Shown piece by piece: positions 60,766 through 64,000 of a stretch of DNA of 64,000 nt. A program made the position numbers and the translations under genes. Source of the DNA: Paludibacteraceae bacterium (GTDB lineage: Bacteria; Bacteroidota; Bacteroidia; Bacteroidales; Paludibacteraceae); contig JAKSKR010000010.1 of assembly GCA_024401645.1 (NCBI GenBank), forward strand, positions 1-64,000, written 5' to 3'. Each line of letters begins with the position of its first letter. Positions within the stretch are counted from its first letter, which is position 1. Below the pieces are notes generated by a model. It made no database searches. It was given only the letters and a program-made list of their open reading frames with translations, and was not told the origin of the DNA.

Positions 60766-63700
60766 ATGATAACTAAATGTATTGTTTCAGTCTTTACGCG
60801 TGTTTGTAAGACTGCGGTACTGTTTGATTCTAGTTTACGTAACCGCCTGACTAAAAGCTTGGTGTTGGTGGGCGGATTGTTGGCACCAACAGTTGCCAAT
60901 GCCGATCTTATTTACAAAAACTGGTGGGGTGCTGAAAACGTTAAAGTTAGTCAGCTGAACGACTGTGGAAGTGTTTATTCTATTTCCTACACGGCTCAAA
61001 ACCAGGGTCAGCTCCAATTAGACAAGGATGGTGTTAATGTTAGCTCAAAGAACACTGTTTTTGCTAGTGATATGACCGACTTCACTTGGCAGACTGGTGG
61101 TTCTAGTGCCGTAAAGTTTACGGGTTCAACTACCACTAATTTGGTTATCTATTTGGTCAGTGGATCTGAAAAAGATACTTTGACTTCCGTTCTTCCAACA
61201 TACGGTTCCCTAATGGTTAAGGGCGAAGGCTACAAGAACATGAGCTTGACTTCAACCCCAACCTTTACTGCTATGTATTGCGAGGGCTCATCTTCTAGCT
61301 ATCCTTCAAATGCTACTTTCCAGTGGCAGAAATACGATTCTGAAACAAGCAGCTGGGTGAACATTGACGATGCAACAGAGTCGGAATACACAGCTCCGGC
61401 TAAATCGTTGCTCGACGAAACCAAGGTGCGTGTAGTCATGACATCGAACGGAAAATCAATGACTTCAGGCTCTGTAACAGTAACTTATGCAATGCCTTCT
61501 GTTGCTGTGAAATTGGAAGGTGCTGAATCTTTTGAAACTGTTCAGAAACCTCACTACGAAAATGAACTTGACTTTGGAAAACCTGCATCTGTAGAATTTA
61601 TTCCTGTTGGTGGCGCTGAATTCGACACTTACGAACTTTATTCTCGTTCCGACAACGATAAGAAATTCTCAACACTTGTAGCTACTATTTCTGGCGATAA
61701 TCCTGTTTATAACTTCAAACCTGAAGAAAACTTGGAATACTTGGTTGTTGCAACCGGTAACGATGTTCGTCCTGGTCACGATTCAAAGCCTGTTTCTGTA
61801 AAGGATACATTCTTTGTTCGTGTTCGTTACTCTTGGGATGAGGGTGCTGAACTTGACACCTTGTTCTTCGACGACTTCGGCCGCTTCACCAAGTCAAACC
61901 AATATACAACTTTCGATGGTAAGGAGTTCACCGATTTCTTGACTGACCAAGAAGGTGAAAGTGACACTATCGTGAACTACTGGGCTCCTGACTATTTCAA
62001 TAGTGTAAAGAACCACAAGTATGCTACCAACGACCCAATGGTTGGCCCATTGGACGAAGGTGAAGAGTGCGGTAGTACTGGCTACCTTTCTCATTATGTT
62101 TGTTGGACAGACAAGGGACATTGCGACGGTTACCGTGTAGAAGACGGTTACTATGCCATCCTTCCTAACCCTGACTACAGTAACTGTGGACAGAATGTTA
62201 AGGACTATTGGAATGGTTACGACCATACGACTGAAGAGTCTGGTGTTCTTGGCGGTATGTTGTTTGTTAACTGTGCCGACGGTTCAAGAAATAAGGTTTT
62301 GATTGAACGTGAAATCCAAATTGACAACGATTGCGATAATGCTCGTTTGTTGTTCTCTGCTTATGTGAACAATGCAACCGCAATTGCTTCTAATACGCCT
62401 GTAAACGTCCGACTTTTGGTTATCTCGGGTACCGATACTATTGCATCAGTTCCTTCTGGTAATATCTACCCTCGTTCAATGAAGGGTGGCATGTGGGCTA
62501 ACTTGTCATTCATGTTTAGCGCTACCAAGGGTGGTAAGTATACCCTTCAGTTGGTAAACAACCAGGAAGGTGGTAAGTCTGCAGGTAACGACTTGTTGTT
62601 CGACGACATTCTCATCTTGGCTGCTTATCCTACCGTTAACGTTTATCGCGATAGAGAAAAGAACTCTATGCAGCCTATCGATACTTGCGAGGCTGGTGAA
62701 TATCCTCTTTACTTGCTCAACCAGCACGATATTAAGAAGTACATCAACAATCCTAAATACTTGTACCAATATAGTAAGGACTCTATTAATTGGACTAACA
62801 TTGGTGCTATTACCAACATCGACTCTTTCGTTGTTGTTCTCGATAGAGAAAACCCATTGTCATGGGATACTACTTACTATCGTGGTATTGTTGGTTCTAA
62901 TTCAGAAGTTATTGACGCTATCTTGGAAGGTAACCCACCAGCATTGTCTTGCGACAATGTATATGCAATTTCTGAACCATTCCGCGTGATTTACGATTTC
63001 GGTGGTCCTTTGGATGAAGATGCTGAAGCTTCTCTTTGTGTAGGTGACACCTTCTCAATCAAGGTTCACTCACACAAGCGTCCTGTTTACCGTTGGGTAG
63101 ATTCTAAGACTAATGAAGTCATCAACAACATGGATACTACATTCACTTATGTAGTAAGTGCCGAAGACCCTGCCGATTCAGTTTTCTATTTCGTTGCAGA
63201 AAGCCGTCTTGGCTGTACCGATACCATGAAGGTGACTGTTCACCGTAAGTTGTTCGTTGACTTTAAGACTCCTGATCCGTTCATTACTTGTGCTACCGAC
63301 AATACACCTGCACAGTTGACCGATATATTCCCTGCTGAAGGCGCAAAGTTCGATTGGAAGTCTGGTGAATTTGTAGAAACCGAAGGTTCTGACAAGTTGG
63401 TTATTCCTTCATCTTTGCCACAGCAAGGTACTTTCGAGGTGACTGGTTCTGCCGAAGGTTACTGTACAACAACCAAGTCTTTCAAGTACGACATTCATAA
63501 TAAGATTAATGCTGTGCTTATTGCTGACGACCGTGACGATAGCCTCTTCTGTAATGGCGCTAACGTTAAGCTTAAGTTAACTGCCAATGTTTCTGTAGGT
63601 ACACCTGTTACTTACTATTGGTTGAACGATGGCCAGCAGGTAGCTTTCACTAAACACCCTGAAAATACTTATAGCTTTGGTGGCTTAACCGAAGGTAACC

Positions 63701-64000
63701 ACGTATTCTCGGTTAAGATTGTTGACGAGGTTTGTAACAAGACCGACAATTCTACTGAATTTGAAACCACTTTGCCAATTGCAGTTCGCGAACCAATCAG
63801 CATTATGCTTACTGCCGATACTGCAGTCTGCGAAGGTGCTGCTTTTGCCGCTGAAGTTAAGTGCGAACACTTGCTCGATGCCGATGCTACTGATGTTAAG
63901 TGGACTGTGACTACCGACAATGGTATTTTGGCAAATGCAAAAACAATAACTGCTGCTAGCGAAACTTCTAACAGCATCACTCCAGACCCTCAAACAACAA
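60766..64000 (+). CDS. Giant secreted Ig-like surface protein with N-terminal NWWG domain (3' end beyond window)
   Basis: Open from the ATG at 60766 through the window edge (at least 1078 codons, no stop). The N-terminus is long (about 46 residues, LTKSLVLVGGLLAPTVANA-DL) with an extended basic region before the hydrophobic core. The mature protein starts with a ~90-residue domain (KNWWG, VSQLND, VNVSS, FTWQTG, KFTG, LVIYLVSG) like that of the TonB-operon protein at 56729. Then come Ig-like (TFQWQKYDSETSSWVNI), a jelly-roll-like segment (FFDDFGRF...LLFDDILI) and repeated PKD/Ig-like units with ASLCVGD, VFYF and DTAVCEGAAF motifs. Such proteins in this phylum are usually T9SS-exported adhesins with a sorting domain at the missing end. 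A TAAATTTG box is at 60707-60714. Confidence 0.8.
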   Translation, partial: MITKCIVSVFTRVCKTAVLFDSSLRNRLTKSLVLVGGLLAPTVANADLIYKNWWGAENVKVSQLNDCGSVYSISYTAQNQGQLQLDKDGVNVSSKNTVFASDMTDFTWQTGGSSAVKFTGSTTTNLVIYLVSGSEKDTLTSVLPTYGSLMVKGEGYKNMSLTSTPTFTAMYCEGSSSSYPSNATFQWQKYDSETSSWVNIDDATESEYTAPAKSLLDETKVRVVMTSNGKSMTSGSVTVTYAMPSVAVKLEGAESFETVQKPHYENELDFGKPASVEFIPVGGAEFDTYELYSRSDNDKKFSTLVATISGDNPVYNFKPEENLEYLVVATGNDVRPGHDSKPVSVKDTFFVRVRYSWDEGAELDTLFFDDFGRFTKSNQYTTFDGKEFTDFLTDQEGESDTIVNYWAPDYFNSVKNHKYATNDPMVGPLDEGEECGSTGYLSHYVCWTDKGHCDGYRVEDGYYAILPNPDYSNCGQNVKDYWNGYDHTTEESGVLGGMLFVNCADGSRNKVLIEREIQIDNDCDNARLLFSAYVNNATAIASNTPVNVRLLVISGTDTIASVPSGNIYPRSMKGGMWANLSFMFSATKGGKYTLQLVNNQEGGKSAGNDLLFDDILILAAYPTVNVYRDREKNSMQPIDTCEAGEYPLYLLNQHDIKKYINNPKYLYQYSKDSINWTNIGAITNIDSFVVVLDRENPLSWDTTYYRGIVGSNSEVIDAILEGNPPALSCDNVYAISEPFRVIYDFGGPLDEDAEASLCVGDTFSIKVHSHKRPVYRWVDSKTNEVINNMDTTFTYVVSAEDPADSVFYFVAESRLGCTDTMKVTVHRKLFVDFKTPDPFITCATDNTPAQLTDIFPAEGAKFDWKSGEFVETEGSDKLVIPSSLPQQGTFEVTGSAEGYCTTTKSFKYDIHNKINAVLIADDRDDSLFCNGANVKLKLTANVSVGTPVTYYWLNDGQQVAFTKHPENTYSFGGLTEGNHVFSVKIVDEVCNKTDNSTEFETTLPIAVREPISIMLTADTAVCEGAAFAAEVKCEHLLDADATDVKWTVTTDNGILANAKTITAASETSNSITPDPQTT

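Noticed and set aside
1..64000. CRISPR arrays, rRNA, prophage, integrases, intact IS elements, toxin-antitoxin modules
   Set aside because: Looked for by repeat spacing and protein motifs on both strands; none found.

Overview
The window reads as chromosome of a Bacteroidota member, most likely an uncultured gut- or rumen-type Bacteroidales. Several things point there. Promoters have the TTG-N19-20-TAnnTTTG form of that phylum rather than sigma70 boxes. Lipoproteins have relaxed lipoboxes. A secreted glycosidase carries a C-terminal tail resembling a type IX secretion sorting domain. Marker families (DUF4250, UpxY-like NusG paralog, PMCA-type Ca ATPase, 463-aa arginine-decarboxylase-like enzyme, RibBA, ExbB/ExbD/TonB set) also fit. 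No rRNA, CRISPR array, phage or intact IS is visible; one tRNA-Gly(CCC) is present.

Layout. 90-4319 (minus): Ca ATPase, ThiF/MoeB-like enzyme and LEA-type lipoprotein. 4622-6013: PLP decarboxylase. 6294-9414: two secreted repeat proteins (SUMF1/TPR and WG-repeat). 9499-10269: NudC, followed by a 184-bp hairpin MITE. 10535-13774 (minus): GH8 exoenzyme. Then tRNA-Gly, a lipoprotein, ileS, a DjlA-like membrane TerB-J protein and a small winged-helix protein. 19980-24446 (minus): a SnoaL-like protein, an esterase-HAD-HAD fusion, and a mini type II fatty-acid/polyene locus (KS, ACP and two complementary half-dehydratases). 24617-27753: NusG-like antiterminator, panB, pspC, two small conserved genes and a hemolysin-III protein. 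27857-29020: second DjlA-like protein.

29060-42182 (minus) is one Wzx/Wzy-type exopolysaccharide operon: OPX export lipoprotein, Wzc-like co-polymerase/kinase, polymerase, flippase, five glycosyltransferases, a glucuronyl C5-epimerase-like enzyme and a WecA-type initiating transferase. It is driven by a canonical fixed promoter. After it come an HXXEE membrane protein, the third DjlA-like protein, HrpB helicase, a DUF695-like gene followed by a displaced second C-terminus, rpiB, a MORN-repeat protein, cysS and a START-like protein.

51224-59204 is a long tightly packed plus-strand operon: LptF/G permease, ribBA, pdxJ, exbB, exbD, tonB, a periplasmic TonB-like protein, a DJ-1 protein and CvfB. 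An amidohydrolase with a structured leader follows. The window ends inside a giant secreted Ig-like protein (from 60766) whose mature N-terminal domain matches that of the TonB-like protein at 56729.

The most interesting signals are: (1) this shared N-terminal NWWG domain linking a TonB-operon protein to a giant surface protein; (2) the in-frame duplicated DUF695 tail; (3) the dehydratase pair whose catalytic residues are split between two subunits; (4) three dispersed TM-TerB-J paralogs; (5) the esterase-HAD-HAD fusion with a lost nucleophile. All family assignments come from reading motifs by eye; no search was run.
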